DNA of 64,000 nucleotides from Triops longicaudatus. Taxonomy: Eukaryota > Arthropoda > Branchiopoda > Notostraca > Triopsidae. Positions 34,290-47,200 of this stretch are shown piece after piece. The stretch is taken from positions 434,001-498,000 of the forward strand of contig JAGQDJ010000028.1 in assembly GCA_022885665.1 (NCBI GenBank), in the 5' to 3' direction. The position numbers were made by a program, and so were the translations under genes. The notes beneath the pieces are model-generated. The model did no database searches, was not told the DNA's origin, and was given only the letters and a program-made list of their open reading frames with translations. The first letter of the stretch is position 1. Every line of letters begins with the position of its first letter.

Positions 34290-36702
34290 ACTTATTTAGA
34301 TATTTTATCCATTTATCTATTTTTGCGAATGTAACGTGTGGTTTTGACAGCCATTTGGATCCCTTTGATTGTGGGACTAGGCTTTCTTTGGAGCCAACAG
34401 TTATACAAATGTAAATCTTTCGTTAACGAGCCTCTACCGACGTATGACTTCATTGTTGGCAAGTTGCCTTATTGCATCGATCCCTCAATTACTCTTTACA
34501 TTCTTTTTAACCTTCTTAGTGGGCGGAGGTACAGCTGGCTGCGTACTGGCGGAAAAGCTAACACGGAATGGCAAGTACCGAGTGTTGTTATTAGAGGCGG
34601 GTACAAAACCGCCATATATTTCTCACATTCCGGTAGCTGCACCTCTTGTGCAAGGCGGTCAATATGACTGGGCATACCGTACTACACCTCAAGTCAATGC
34701 CGGCAAAGGGTTTCGTGATCAAGTTAGCAAATTGTGTTAAATTAATCACTGAGAAAAGTGTATACTTATTTGCACGATTCTTAGGTATCGTTTTGGCCCA
34801 GGGGTAAAATGTTGGGTGGTACGGGACAGATGCATTTTCATATTCATATGTTCGGCCACCCTCAGGATTTCGAATCTTGGCCACCAGGATGGAAATATCG
34901 AGACTTGGAACCGTATTTTAGAGAGCTTCAGTGTTTACGAGAGTCGCACACGGATACCTGTTCACTAGAAAAGGGTATGCACTTTATTGAAACAATCCCC
35001 TATAAAGTGTTATGTTTTTCAGTGTGCAGCGAAGTAAAGCAATGTTCTGGAGCAAAAATTCGATTCCAGTCGACGGTAACTCCGCTGTCAGAAATATTTG
35101 TTAAAGCGGGTAGCCAATTGGGCTGGGAAACAGGAAATTTAAATGCAGACACTTTTTCGCCATTTGGCATTATGGCTTCCCAGAACACCATCTCGGGCGG
35201 AAGGCGATATAGCTCGTACCACAGTCATTTGGAGCCTGCCTTACATCGCAGCAATCTGCACGTACTGCTACAGGCACAGGTTTTTAAGGTAAAAACAGGA
35301 CTCCTTGATGACAAAAATCCTTATTAAAATTCCTTTGGTGTCCTTAGATTGTTTTAGAAGGCACGAAGACGAAAGGAGTAAAAGCTAGTGTTGACGGGAA
35401 GGTTTTTCAAATCCGCGCTCGTAAAGAAGTTATTTTGAGTGCAGGGGCAATAGACTCACCGAAACTTCTACTGCTGTCGGGAATCGGCCCCAAGGAACAT
35501 TTGCATGATATAAAGGTACGTGCAACAGTGCAATTCTATGGATTTTTTCATTAGTACCGTAATAAATGTTTAGATACCGGTAGTGTCGGACTTGCCTGTT
35601 GGACTGAACCTGCAAGATCACCTAAACGTACCGCTCTATGTCAAAGTTGACAAGCCTTTAACAAATAATATGGCGAAACTTTTGAGGCTATCGACGCTTT
35701 CCGACTTCCTGTTGTGGAACAAGGGTGCGAGACATTTTATTGTTTTTTTTTACAATATTCGCCAATTTATCCACTTCCATTAGGCATAGCGGTAAATAGC
35801 GGCATTGAAGGCATTGCTACTGTGGCTTCCGAGAGAAATGCGACGAGGCCAGAGGGTTTAATTATTTTGTTTAATATGGGTTCCGTCGATGCGAAAACCT
35901 ACACTCAGGTTTCAAACCTTCGAATGGGGGTATGTGTTTCTCACTTTGACTTCGAAGTTTTACATTAGTTTTAAATGTTTTATCTGTTGCAGACTTTCGA
36001 AAAGATGTTTCCTCTAAATCGAAACTCGTCCCAAGAGGGTCTCATATTACTAAACATCTGTTTACATCCGAAATCGACTGGCCAAATTAAACTGAAAAGT
36101 AGGAATTATCGCGATTCTCCCCTAATTGAGCCGAACTATTTGTCGCATCCTTATGACGTTCGATGCCTTTCCCGAGGTATTTCTGAAAATATGCCCACGT
36201 TAGTAATTGTTAGGTTTTAATTTGTACTACGGCAGCTCTTGAAGCTTCCGTTAAACTTACCGAGGCAGAGGCATTTAAGAAAATTGGAGGAAAAGCGCTC
36301 TTGCCCCGTTTTAAACAATGTCCAGAGCCTAACGTAAGAAATCCCGAGTACATGGAGTGCCTTATTAGGGAGACAGCGTTAACTACGTATCACCCTACTG
36401 GTACCAATCCTATAGGTACCGTACTGGACGCTCGGTTAAAGTACTCCGCATTCAAGTTATATTATTTACGAGCTTAGCGGTTAATGCGTTCTAGGGTAAG
36501 AGGGGTTGAAAATCTGCGAGTCGTGGACGCGAGCTCTATTCCTGAGCCCGTATCGGCTACCCCCAATTCGCTCATTATTGCCATGGCTGAAAAAGCTGCG
36601 GACTTGATCATGAAAGAATGGCAAAAAGGTCATGTAAATTGGCGTACGCAAGAAAAACATCTATTCCCCAAATTGGACAGCAATATAATTATGGAATCGT
36701 AA
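34271..36702 (+). CDS. Membrane-anchored GMC-family FAD oxidoreductase
   Basis: Eleven exons (34271-34286, 34351-34458, 34520-34722, 34785-34974, 35023-35288, 35348-35515, 35574-35724, 35784-35929, 35993-36176, 36236-36434, 36495-36702) join in phase to 612 residues. An N-terminal hydrophobic anchor (IWIPLIVGLGFLW) precedes the FAD dinucleotide-binding motif DFIVVGGGTAGCVLAEKL and LLLEAG. The GMC signature KEVILSAGAIDSPKLLLLSG and the C-terminal catalytic region follow (TTYHPTGTNPIG with the active His, then RVVDASSIPEPVSATPNSL with the Asn). The family (choline and glucose dehydrogenases, ecdysone oxidase) oxidises alcohols. The substrate here cannot be told. The intron at 34459-34519 has a GC donor. 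The coding end overlaps that of SNAPC3 on the opposite strand. Confidence 0.9.
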
Positions 36703-38218
36703 CTGAAGAGGTGTCTTCAGGGCTCTGGTCGTCAGGTGTCGGTTGTACATAGCTGTAAGCGTTAAAATTTCCTACTTTTTGACCATCTTTGTAGTTAAAC
36801 TGTTTGAAACAGGTATCGCAGTACAGCACGACAGCATATGGTGTCCGTTCGTTATCTTCTGTTACCCACCTACAGATAATACATTTAGTTTATGTCCAAA
36901 ATAGTGCAGTGCGTACTTCGCCCCATGTAGTTTACATGCCATGCAATACCGGAATTCGTTTTCCATCGTATCTTTTATCAATGGGTAAAGAGTAGGATCT
37001 TCAATATCCTCTGGGCCCTTTAACCTGCATAATGCATACAGAAGAAAATAAGCACCGGAAAATGCAGCATATTTTAAGCTAACCTTATATCTGTTACGGT
37101 TATTATATGCTCACATTCCCCAAGGTGCATATACAGATAGGGGTGACCCAAGCGCAAAGTGAGTTCACTGAACTTCGTCGTTTCCATAGTGCTTTGAGCA
37201 AAGGGTCCGCCTCGGCGTTTAGAGTCCTCAGCCGCCCACCGTGAAATGACTTCCCCGTAATCTGCGTTCACGGTGTCTCGGAAGTCCGAATATAATGTTC
37301 CCTCAATGTAAAACATGCCGGAACGCACCAAATCCTAGTATTGTGAAATGTTAAAAGCTAGTATGACTTTGCTAACTTACTTTCGCGACGGTACTATTTC
37401 GCGCGTCAGGGTTTTCACTGATTTCACCAACGAGCGCTAAATCATTCGGGCAGTAAATCTGGTCCCGTAGCCTGTCTAACGTTTGAGATCCGAGGACTAG
37501 CATCTCCTGGGTTCTGGCAGGTATTCTAAGATGCAGAAACATAATTTTATTTTTACATCGGGCAAAGGAAATAGTAAACTTACACCTTACTATTATGACC
37601 AGGTTTAGTGGGTGCATGAACCCGCACAACAAACACTATTTCAGTGAGGTCGCCAAAGTCTCCAACAGGTTCACATTCGGTCGACTGCCTAGGCTAAAAT
37701 AACATTCAAGTTCTTCAAATGTAGTATACTAGTCAGGAAAAGAACATACAAACAGGACTGGCGCTTGTTTTTTTAAATCAACTTGACGATAGCTCATTGT
37801 CTTCGTCGTGTCTCTGAACAGGGCCTTTAGCATCCGGTCTTGCATAGCTAAAGTGGTCAATTTCGGAATAGCATCTTTTGGTATTTGAGATTTCGAAAGC
37901 AACGCTGTGGTATGCTCGTCAAACTGCGGTAAAGACTCTTCTCCTTCACAGGATAACTGATCTAAGCTATAACAAGAGGGTTGCTTAGTTCGGGTATTAC
38001 AGGAAGGCGCAAGAAATCGCTTACTTGCATTTTTTTTCGAGCTCGTTGACGCTTGAAACGTCAACATCAAGTAGTTCTGCTAATCTTTGGTTCGTGTCAT
38101 TTACATTATTCGGAGAAGACCAGTCTTTAAGTGCTTTCTGAACCTCTGTCAACCAATTCACTGCGTTAACTTTGTGCGAAACGTAAGTCCAGTTGTCCGA
38201 ACCAAATGTTGTCTCCAT
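36689..38218 (-). CDS. SNAPC3: snRNA-activating protein complex subunit 3
   Basis: Seven exons (38218-38025, 37966-37750, 37693-37584, 37525-37381, 37334-37084, 37024-36917, 36869-36689) join in phase to 401 residues, close to the ~410 of human SNAPC3. The family signatures are ordered: EMLVLGSQTLDRLRDQIYC, SGMFYIEGTLYSDFRD, KFSELTLRLGHPYLYMHLGE followed by CEHIITVTDIR, and a C-terminal zinc-binding module with Cys pairs YCMACKLHGAKWVT and YCDTCFKQFNY. SNAPC3 (SNAP50) is the zinc-finger subunit that contacts the proximal sequence element of snRNA genes and serves Pol II and Pol III. The 47-nt last intron was placed by the KWVT join. The gene appears intact. Confidence 0.93.
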
Positions 38219-39642
38219 TGCCGGCTTGAAATTGGACAATAAAAACAAACAATATGGCCGAGATGCTGAAACGCGCGCCGCGCAAGTGACAACTGTATCA
38301 AACGACCTTTACCGTCACGCATTGAGCGAACATCATTAGTAACATTTCAGTAATTCATTTATAGCTTTTATTAAATTTAGATAAAGACATGTATTTCCTG
38401 TATTATTTTCCTTACTATTATGATCACCATATTTACAATAAAACGTGGATTTTTTTTAAAAAAAGGGGGACAATCGTATACTCCCCCAAACTGTTGATAC
38501 AGTGAATTTACGCAATTTCGTTTTGCCAATTTCATATGTAAACGGTTGAAAATTGACAAATTTTAGCGTAAAATTACGTTGTATACGTCGCTGTAACTCC
38601 AAGTTACATAAATCGTGTTTACACTTTAAGACACTGAAGAAGAGCGCCAAACTGATTCCCAAAATTGCTGGGAGTTTCTTTTCGTCGCCAAATATTTGTT
38701 AGTAGGAATTATATTTTTTTTTACCATAAAAAAACACTCAGGGTTGGCAGAATCATTTGTTAACTTTCATTTACCTGTAGCTGTTCAGCTAAATTAAAGC
38801 CTCTCCCCGGCTTCATTTTTAGTCCGTAGAACTTCGTCATTTTTATTATCATTACAAACAATTGTCTGCCCCTGACGCAAACTAGCGAGCATATCTTCCA
38901 ACTTGATATGGCGCATGCGAGAACGACTTTTTAAAACATTATGTATATTTCCTAAAATCGCAAATTATAATCGTAGCACTGTCTGTAACCCTTAATTTTG
39001 GGTTAGAAGCTTAAAAAATAACTATATTCATGCTGCAGCCCATGGCGCGCTAAATATGGAGTGAAGAAACAACGTTGCACAGACTTGTAACTATTAATAT
39101 TTGAATTCTTTACACGTGACGGTACAGACACCGCTAAAACATGAATGTTAACAAGTCGGTTTAACACTGGAGAGAAAGGCGAAGGGCGGAACTTAAAGAA
39201 AAATAACAAAATAACCAGCAGTCCATTAAATACGTTTAGGATATAGAGCTTAGTCCAGTTAGACACGGCACATTCTTCTTTTTGGAGAAATTGAACGAGA
39301 GAACGAGGAGCAAAACATTGAAAGAAGACAGGTGTTTCGAAAATCAAAACACAATTCGAAGTCAATGAAGTTTCGGTTGGGAATTCACACTTCTGTCCCA
39401 AAGAAAAATATCTAACCAGGTAATGAAACATAAATGTCATTTCATTTCTTGGATCTGTCCAATATACCGCTTGTCAGAAACCTCAGTACACCCGCCGATA
39501 ATGTACAAACTAAATACCTACATATACACTTCCCAAGCTCAGTACTTCGGATGATTCCAAATATTGCTGGAGTTAGACTTCCCACGCTACGATAATGAAC
39601 AGCTTACTCTTTTCTATAACACACAGATGTCAAGGAGCCATA
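38219..39642. other. Intergenic region between two minus-strand genes
   Basis: About 1.4 kb holding the SNAPC3 promoter and the endophilin 3' UTR. A 145-codon minus-strand ORF (39440-39003) with a hydrophobic stretch (LYILNVFNGLLVILLFFFKF) has no recognised relative and is probably chance. Confidence 0.45.
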
Positions 39643-41869
39643 TTAAGGCAAAGGAACCACAATTTGGACGTAGTTGACTGGGAAGAAACCGGTTTTGCCA
39701 TCCAATGAGCCTTCAAACCAATTCTCATCAATTCGGCTCAACAATGTAATAGTATCCCCTTCCTGCATAAAAATAAAAATGGTATACTTAGTTCACTAAT
39801 CCGTCAACCTTGAAAGAATAAATACCTTAAATCCCAATTCGCCTGGGTTTTCTGGTTCAAAGTCGTAAATGGCTTGGCAGCAAGGCGCTTGTCGAACGGG
39901 CGTTCGTGCTGGAGAACGAATAGGAGTTGTTGGTCCTGTTTTTTCATTATAGAGAAAGAGAGAAGCGACCCGTCACCACTAGCAATTTTTTACACCCCAC
40001 GTGCATGTACGAGCGGAAGACAAAGTCGCAAATCTGCGAAACGAAATACATAATCATGCGTAATACCTGGGGCAGTAGCTGTAGGCGGAAACGGATCCCA
40101 CTGTAAATTGTTCGGTGTCGGGTTCATGGGAGACGCTGCTGGAGTACGTGAAGAATGACCAACCCCTATTCCATTTACACAATTAGTCATGCCAAAAAAA
40201 GTAAATAGAAGCCCGTGTCGCAACAGCGAAGCCAAATAGTGACCCTGGACAATACACGGTAGATAGAATTGGACGAACGACGAAGGAAATGAAAAAGAAA
40301 CAGTTGCTTTTAGCCCCAAGCCACACCTCAATCAGTATTGGAGGGTAGTTACGCTTCAAAACGTACAAAAGTGGTTCAACTCAAAAAATGTACCGCCATG
40401 TTTTTCCTTGCGGAAACTTGACTGGCTGCTTGCTGTTACAATCGACTCATATGGAGGTGGTTCCTCCCAATGTTTACCGTTTAGGCCGTCATTTGTTTGC
40501 AAACTCAGAGAATCGCTACGGATAGTCAAGTTCAGTTCTGTTAACGTCTTCGGCACAAATTCCCGTTTCGGTTTACTGGCAGCTTCGTTACGCCTAAGGG
40601 CAAAAGACAACGTGAATATTAAAAAATTCGTTTATCTTCATATGGGTGGGTTTTAACCAATAAGCCTACTTGTCGCAAAGTGTTTCAGTGAGCGTTTTCA
40701 AAATATCCGTGCACTGCTTGTGATACTCGAGCAAAGATTCCGCGAATGACGCCAGTTGCGATACTTGTTCAACGTCATTATCCAAGATGTTATGCATGCC
40801 CATTTGTGCCAAGTGCAAAGATTCGGCGAACTTCTCTTCCGCAAGCTTGATTTCTTCCTCCGTCACGGAAGAGCCTGTGAGAAACAACAAAGAAAGGGCT
40901 AGTTAGCAAACATATGAGTGCCAACGGAAACACAAGCTCGCTTTTCAACAAAAAGTGCGGATTACTAAGAAAATTCCAAGCTTTCTGCCATAGCGAACCG
41001 AAAAGCTCAATGACCAGCACCTTATTACAAACAAGCCAACGCTACAGTTACATGTCAGTGATAAACATACCCAAATGCGGAGACACGGATCGACTGGGAC
41101 TGCCGTAAGGATTGCTCCCAGGTCGTCCTAATCGACACGAATGGAGACAGAAAAGTTAATCGTTCATGTTACTAGTGTTAGTGTGATATTTAGAACCAAG
41201 CTAGAACAGTCCATGCCCCATGCCATGCTGTTGTGCACCTGGCATATGCTGTCTTACAAGTATCACAGGTAACACACGTACCTGCTGTTGTGGGTGGAAT
41301 AGTGGGTACACACATCACGAATCGGCAGCAAGGCATATGTAAAACAAGCATAGTGTTAGTTCAGCGAACACGACAAAATAATTGTTCACTAAAATCGTGT
41401 CAGTTAAAACATGTTCCATGCATAAAACGACCAAATTGTCTTTACAAAATATGCTATCTAATATGTGCAATCGAATTGTCAAAGGGAAACGAACTCACTT
41501 TTTGTTTGTTTGCGTTTTTTACAATCGTAATCCAGTCGGCGTCCATGAAGCTTTTTGCGATGATGCTAAGAAAAAAATAATAAATAAATAAAAATACACA
41601 ACGTACAATAAACAAGTAAAATAATGTTATTTTTTGTAAACTTAATATGAATTGCACACGCTTATTTGAATAAACCCGGGACCGATATTCAAATATGCGG
41701 AGTACGCAAAAATACGGAGTTGTGTTTAAGCTTTCTTCGGGTGTAAGATCTATCAAGCATTTTCTATGAATGTTGGGGTTTTCTCGTGCCAAAGATTATT
41801 GACAAAGATCCTTATTCATTTCGACGAAGTCATTCAGCATTGCAAGATATACAGCGAGACTTCAAAATG

Positions 41870-41902
<33 letters not shown>

Positions 41903-42776
41903 CGAAACATTCAACTATTCATTGTTCAATGAAAAGAAGTAGGTTTACATTGAATTAAACGGGATTAAAACGGGACCGTCAACTTTTCATTCAATTGTGC
42001 AGATTATTCAAATAACCGCTATTAAATTAAGTAGAGACTACCGTATTAAACTAAAATGAAAAAAGTATAATAATATAATATATGTACCATAACTTCTTTG
42101 AGATCTTTGCTTTGAAGTTGGTGAAGCGGTTCAAGGAAATTTTGCTTCACATTGTCGTCCAACGAGTATTTAATATCAGCCAACTGCCTCATGGACTCAC
42201 CGGCCTCCAACAATGCTTGTCCTAAAGTTAATATTCCATTAGAAAGAAACTTCTTACTGGATGCGAAAACATGAATAGGCATACCGAATAAATTGTCTTC
42301 TCCCAGTTTCCGACCATAAGTTGCCATTGCTTCTCCCAACACGCCTTCTGGCTGGGGATAGGTGGCAGCTTTGGCTTGCCCACTTAATTTGCTAATCCCT
42401 TTGACGGCCGCCATTTTCGCTCGCGCTGTAGGATTCGGTTGCAAGAACTCTTTGGTTTTCATTTGCAAGTCTTCCACCAATTCGTACGTAATATCTGTTT
42501 TCTACAAAAAAAGGACTATCAGAAATCTTGTCGTGAGTGATGTTATTAATTACCCGTTCCATGTCCATAAAGTCGTCGTCCAGCTTGGTACCCTCAGCGG
42601 CTCCCATCTTTTCTGTGACATACTGCAATCGAAAGAAGCATATGGTTTACGTCAATATTGATGCCACAATCACCCTTCTCGACTTTCAGCCTTGGCCGTA
42701 TACTAATCGGACTCTATAAATCAATACAAACCTGGTTGGCCTTATTGATCTGCTTTTTCAGCCCCGCGAACGCCAT
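39643..42776 (-). CDS. SH3GL: Endophilin-A (BAR and SH3 domains)
   Basis: Ten exons (42776-42732, 42622-42554, 42501-42285, 42221-42088, 41565-41499, 40874-40670, 40593-40394, 40165-40067, 39935-39826, 39762-39643) join in phase to 421 residues. The N-terminal amphipathic helix (MAFAGLKKQINKANQ) leads into an N-BAR domain: GAAEGTKLDDDFMDMER, FLQPNPTARAKM, VKQNFLEPLHQLQSKDLKEV, HHRKKLHGRRLDYDCKKRK and DNDVEQVSQLASFAESLLEY. After a Pro/Ser linker comes an SH3 domain (CCQAIYDFEPENPGELGFKE, GDTITLLSRIDENWFEGSLD, KTGFFPVNYVQIVVPLP). It curves membranes and recruits dynamin and synaptojanin through SH3 during endocytosis. The small 67-nt exon at 41565 lies alone between two larger introns. The match is to endophilin A rather than B. 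Confidence 0.95.
41870..41898 (+). repeat. T29 homopolymer in an endophilin intron
   Basis: There are twenty-nine consecutive T on the plus strand (A on the gene strand) inside the 522-nt intron between 42088 and 41565. It could be a slippage tract or the poly(A) remnant of a retroposed sequence. No element is recognisable beside it. Confidence 0.9.
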
Positions 42777-44212
42777 GTTTAATTTATAAATTAACTGTTA
42801 AACGAAATTGAGACGTCGGCTGCGCAACCAACAGCTTCGTTGCCCGGGCCTTGAGTACACATGAAAGAAAAGGGAAGACACCAAATCAATAAAACACATT
42901 CAATGTACACTAGAACTCTCCACGTTTCCGAAATCGATTATTTTTAATAGACAGAACAAAATTAGAATAAATTCTCTGTTTCGAAACAAGTTTCTATTGT
43001 CTTTTGTCTATTATTACAACATTTTACTGCTTAGTGCACTTCAGCTTCACAAATTCTACGAGTTATTTTTTTTTCAAAGATTCTTTATGGCGTGTTTATT
43101 ATGTACCGTAACGTGACCAATATCTATAACACACTATTTAAAACGCTAAGAGACCAATGACACTTAACAAAGGCAACGAGAATATAAAAATGGCAGTACG
43201 AAATGCTTACGCTGAAGTAAAAGAGAAAAAAAGGTAAAACGATCTCACTAATGTAAAAATCAAAGATCCGACACCCTGAGATGTCAAACTTCACAGCTGC
43301 CTATATGGGAGCTTCTGCATTCTAGGACTTGCTCAACTACCACTCCCTTACCGAATTTTGGCTCTCACCCCATACCCCGCACCGAACACAGCTTCCCTCC
43401 GAATCAATAAGTTAGCTACCCAAGAAGCTGCGAAAGAAGGTCAAGGGTTACTTCCCACGTCGTTACTATTCTTCTATTACTGATGCTGCAAACTTCTGGA
43501 TAATGTTTTATCATTAACCTCACCAGTCCAGTAGAGGAATTTCTACCTTAAGCTACTTCCAATACATGAAGTCCTACAAGCGCTTCTACGTAATGAAGTT
43601 TCTCTGCATACGCTGATTCGATTTTACGGCAGAACGCGCCAGGGTTTCAACGAATTTCACGTCAGAGACCACATTACGCCCAGGCTTGATTACATTTACT
43701 AGTCGCATGCAAACTGCACGCAGAAGGTACAAAATATATCGCAAAATACTTTTTAGATGAAATAAATTCCCCCTTTATTAAGGCCTAGGAACTTAAAAAT
43801 CGCACCGTGTAATTACAACACATAGAAAAACGGCAAAAAATGTAACGTCGTTCCTGAAAAGAATAGACTAGATATTTGGATGCTTTATAAAATGTAATGT
43901 AACGCTGCTCCCGGAGAATGCGTAACACTGTTCTTACGGAAAAAGAGGCCAAACATGTGAAACTCCATGTATCGATTAAACGACTACAGCTGTGGCACTA
44001 CGTAATGTTCGCTCAGTTGGAAAGCGCCATGTTTCAAAGAATGTCAGTGACGCTGTCGTTAATCTGTCTAACATGCAGAAAACCTTACATTTTACCTGTG
44101 AGAGTAGGTTACACGCGGAAAGAATGCGCTCTGGAAGTCTGGCTTAAGCTGTTTGAGCCATAAAAATATCAAAATATTTTACGTCAAATACACACAACTC
44201 TGAACACACTCT

Positions 44213-44285
44213 ATAACTATGAGTTCCAGCTAAATCGAGCTTGGAGCTCAAAATGTATCTCACTGCTGCACTGCGCCAAGGGGGC
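44213..44285 (-). other. Degenerate tRNA-like segment (tRNA pseudogene or SINE head)
   Basis: On the minus strand GCCCCCTTGGCGCAGTGCAG resembles the 5' half of tRNA-Met, including an A-box-like TGGCGCAGTG. A weak B-box-like GCTCGATTTA follows about 35 nt later. The acceptor stem does not close and the anticodon arm does not fold properly, so it is not a functional tRNA. Confidence 0.3.
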
Positions 44286-44291
44286 CCCCTT
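44278..44291. repeat. 14-bp perfect GC palindrome
   Basis: AAGGGGGCCCCCTT is its own reverse complement. It overlaps the start of the tRNA-like fragment. Confidence 0.85.
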
Positions 44292-47200
44292 AGAGATTCG
44301 TGTGTATGATGGGGGTCTACTCCGTCTGCCGAGTCCACGTCCCGGGATCTAAGCTTGACAAACGTAATGGTGATACGGCATGGATAGGAAAGGACTAGAG
44401 GGGACGAAATATCTGCGCATGAGCTTCACGCTGAATCGAAGCGAGGCTAAGGGACGGCCCCAAAAAACGTGCAAGTGAGGGGGCGGGCGTCGCTCGCGTC
44501 AATAATACAAGCTGCCTTGCTTTGTGTTAATGAACGTAGTGGCTGTCTACGGGAAGCGAAACTATTATACGTGCCAAGTAAATGCGTTTGCTGTGAAGCT
44601 TTGCGGTCAAGCGCTGGGCAGCCTCCCCGAATGGCGGGAATGGTACCTTGATGTTTCGTTTAATGAAAAGGGAAACATAACGCGCTTATGATAAGAATTT
44701 GTGGCATAGTGAACGCGTCCATTTTATGACAAAAACGGGGGAATAATGCGACCTAGATTCATATGAGGTTTTTACGGGGTTATTTACTATCGTAAAGGGT
44801 AGGAGTTATGTATTCCGCCTTCAGGAGCGCAGATCGAGCATTACAGACATTCAGACAATGGTCTATGTCCACTGGAACACCCCCTTATTTGCGTAACGTT
44901 ATCAAGAACAGAAGTAAAGAGAGAAAAGCGAATGCAGTTTCCTGTGATTATTGGGGACAAATGCTAGTGAACTGAGACAAAATGCCGAAGAAACTTTCAC
45001 ACTCCTCAAAGCGAATGACGAGTTTTCGGCTCTATAAGTTTTCCTTTGTTGTTTCAATGGACTGACAAACGTCGTTGAGCTACGTAATGTTCCGTAATTT
45101 CAACAAAGATTTGATACTACTGGCAATGACCGTGTGCAACTCGACGTAATTAATAGGCCATTGACTAAAATTAACCCATCCATTAGTTAGTGGACAAAAC
45201 AAACGCAAAGTGTCTCAAGTATCTATTTTTCGCGTTACACAATGCTACCTCCTTCAATTATTTTCTTCCTCTCGATAAACTTCACTAACATCGTTTAATT
45301 CAAAGCTCGTTTAATTCTCTTTTGTCATTTTTTGTAGTCTTAAGGGGGAATTCCTGTAATCTCGTAGTCGGTATTTTGTAACAGGGTACTAAATTAAATG
45401 CACTAACGATCAAAGAGTGAAGAGCTTAAGTCGCAGTTAATTTCATCCGAAATGATTTAGTACTAAACATAATCGAAATATGGACTAATAAAAGCTTATG
45501 CTCAGATCTTTTTGGTTAATTCCGTATTTCTCGACTTCCTTGTTCTTAAACAGACGCCTTCTTTTCCGCTACATACGGAAACGCAATCCCCTATATAAAT
45601 TAAAAACCGGACATCCTGAAAGACGTATAACAATATTTACAATTTGCGAACTGGATTTTAAGAGATCTAGATGTAAGCTATACACAATAATTATCTAAAA
45701 CTACTGCAAAGGGCGCACGCCTAACTCGGGTAGTCAATATAAAACATTTTATTTATAACAATCTTATGTAGTCAAAAGTGAGTATTTTTCCCCTGAGAAC
45801 AAACATCTAGTGTACAGTACTTCTTCCGAATTTAATTTATTAAACATCAGACTAACTGGATCTTCATTACTGACTTATTTCCGATGCTCTTCCGTGGTTA
45901 ACGTCTTCAGATATTTTTTTCTTCTTTGACCTCATGGGTGTAAACTTAAGTACGTAAAAAGTAACAAATTGCATGATAACGCTCACAAAGTGATTATGAG
46001 GTAAAAAGCAAGGACGACTATCTTTTTGGAAAACGTACTTTTTAGTCAAATTTGACTTTAGTTTTTACACTAATTACAGTACTAAACCGTCCCGTTTGTC
46101 CAGTTGAGGATAAGTGGGATTCTACTGAGAGCGTTTACTTCGAGACGTTAGGTCGTCTTTGCTTTGGTACGTTTGACACTCATTCTTCAGCTGTGCTTAA
46201 AGAGTTTAAAAACTCAGGGATCAGAGCTTAATATGTTTCTTCCTTACCATTTGTTCCGACAAACTAGGAAAACGACATTACGTTTGGAGTATCAGGAACC
46301 ATTTGCGGTTTATGTGTGATCTGAATAATATTTATACCCAATGGCACAAATAACTCCGTGAATTAGTGCACGAATTGTTTACACAAATAGTCAGGGAAAT
46401 CAAGCTTTTTGTGTTGTGTTTACATTTTACTTTGATAATAGAGCAAGTCTCCTAACGATACATCCTGCTATACACCGTTACATGTGTGTTGCCTGAGAAA
46501 TGCTACCTCAATTGTGCAATAGAAACTCTTTCTAGTGCCTACTCCAGCTTTTAGAAAGGCGAGGTTCTTTTTTATAACAATGACCATTCTGCTAATTTTT
46601 CTTTTTTTTTTCCCCAAGGGAAATAAACCGCATGCCTAAATAAGGAAACAATCAATAGGCATTTTTGCCGCTCTAAAGAGAAAGCGTTACATGACTCCCT
46701 TGCGCCCGACAAGAAACAGATTAAAGAGAGGCTAGGGCAGAAAATTATGCCTGCGGGTATTCCTTAGAAGGAAAACATAATACCACGCACCTTAGAAGGC
46801 AGGCTTCTAGTTGATTCCCAAACCCTCTGCTTTGGAAGATGCTTGGCCTGTGTCACATGTTTCGAGTGGACACGGCCACTTTAACACGATCAGATTAAAC
46901 AAAATCTACACATTTACTTAATATAATTCATTATTCCCATTCCCTTTTCAACAGGAAAAAAAAACATTAACACAACGTTACAACTGCGCGCTACACAACA
47001 ATAAAATACCAATTTATAAAATTCAAATTGCAATTGTAGATTAAGCATAATTGTTTTGAAATTTATGCTAGCATAAGTCCTCTTGATTTACGAAAGGATC
47101 ATTTATCTGTTATCTTTACTACGTCAACAAAATAATTCCATTTAGAATTTGCTATCCTAAGCCAATTTGTTATCATTTATGCTGTTCTGTGCAGTATAAT

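Noticed and set aside
5310..38218. Idea that DSCC1, STN1, SNAPC3 and the FHA protein form a chromosome-maintenance cluster
   Set aside because: They are interspersed with unrelated genes, on both strands and tens of kilobases apart; no shared control is visible.
39003..39440. 145-codon minus-strand ORF with a hydrophobic segment
   Set aside because: It lies in the space between SNAPC3 and endophilin, has no recognised family, and its T/A-rich codons explain the hydrophobicity.
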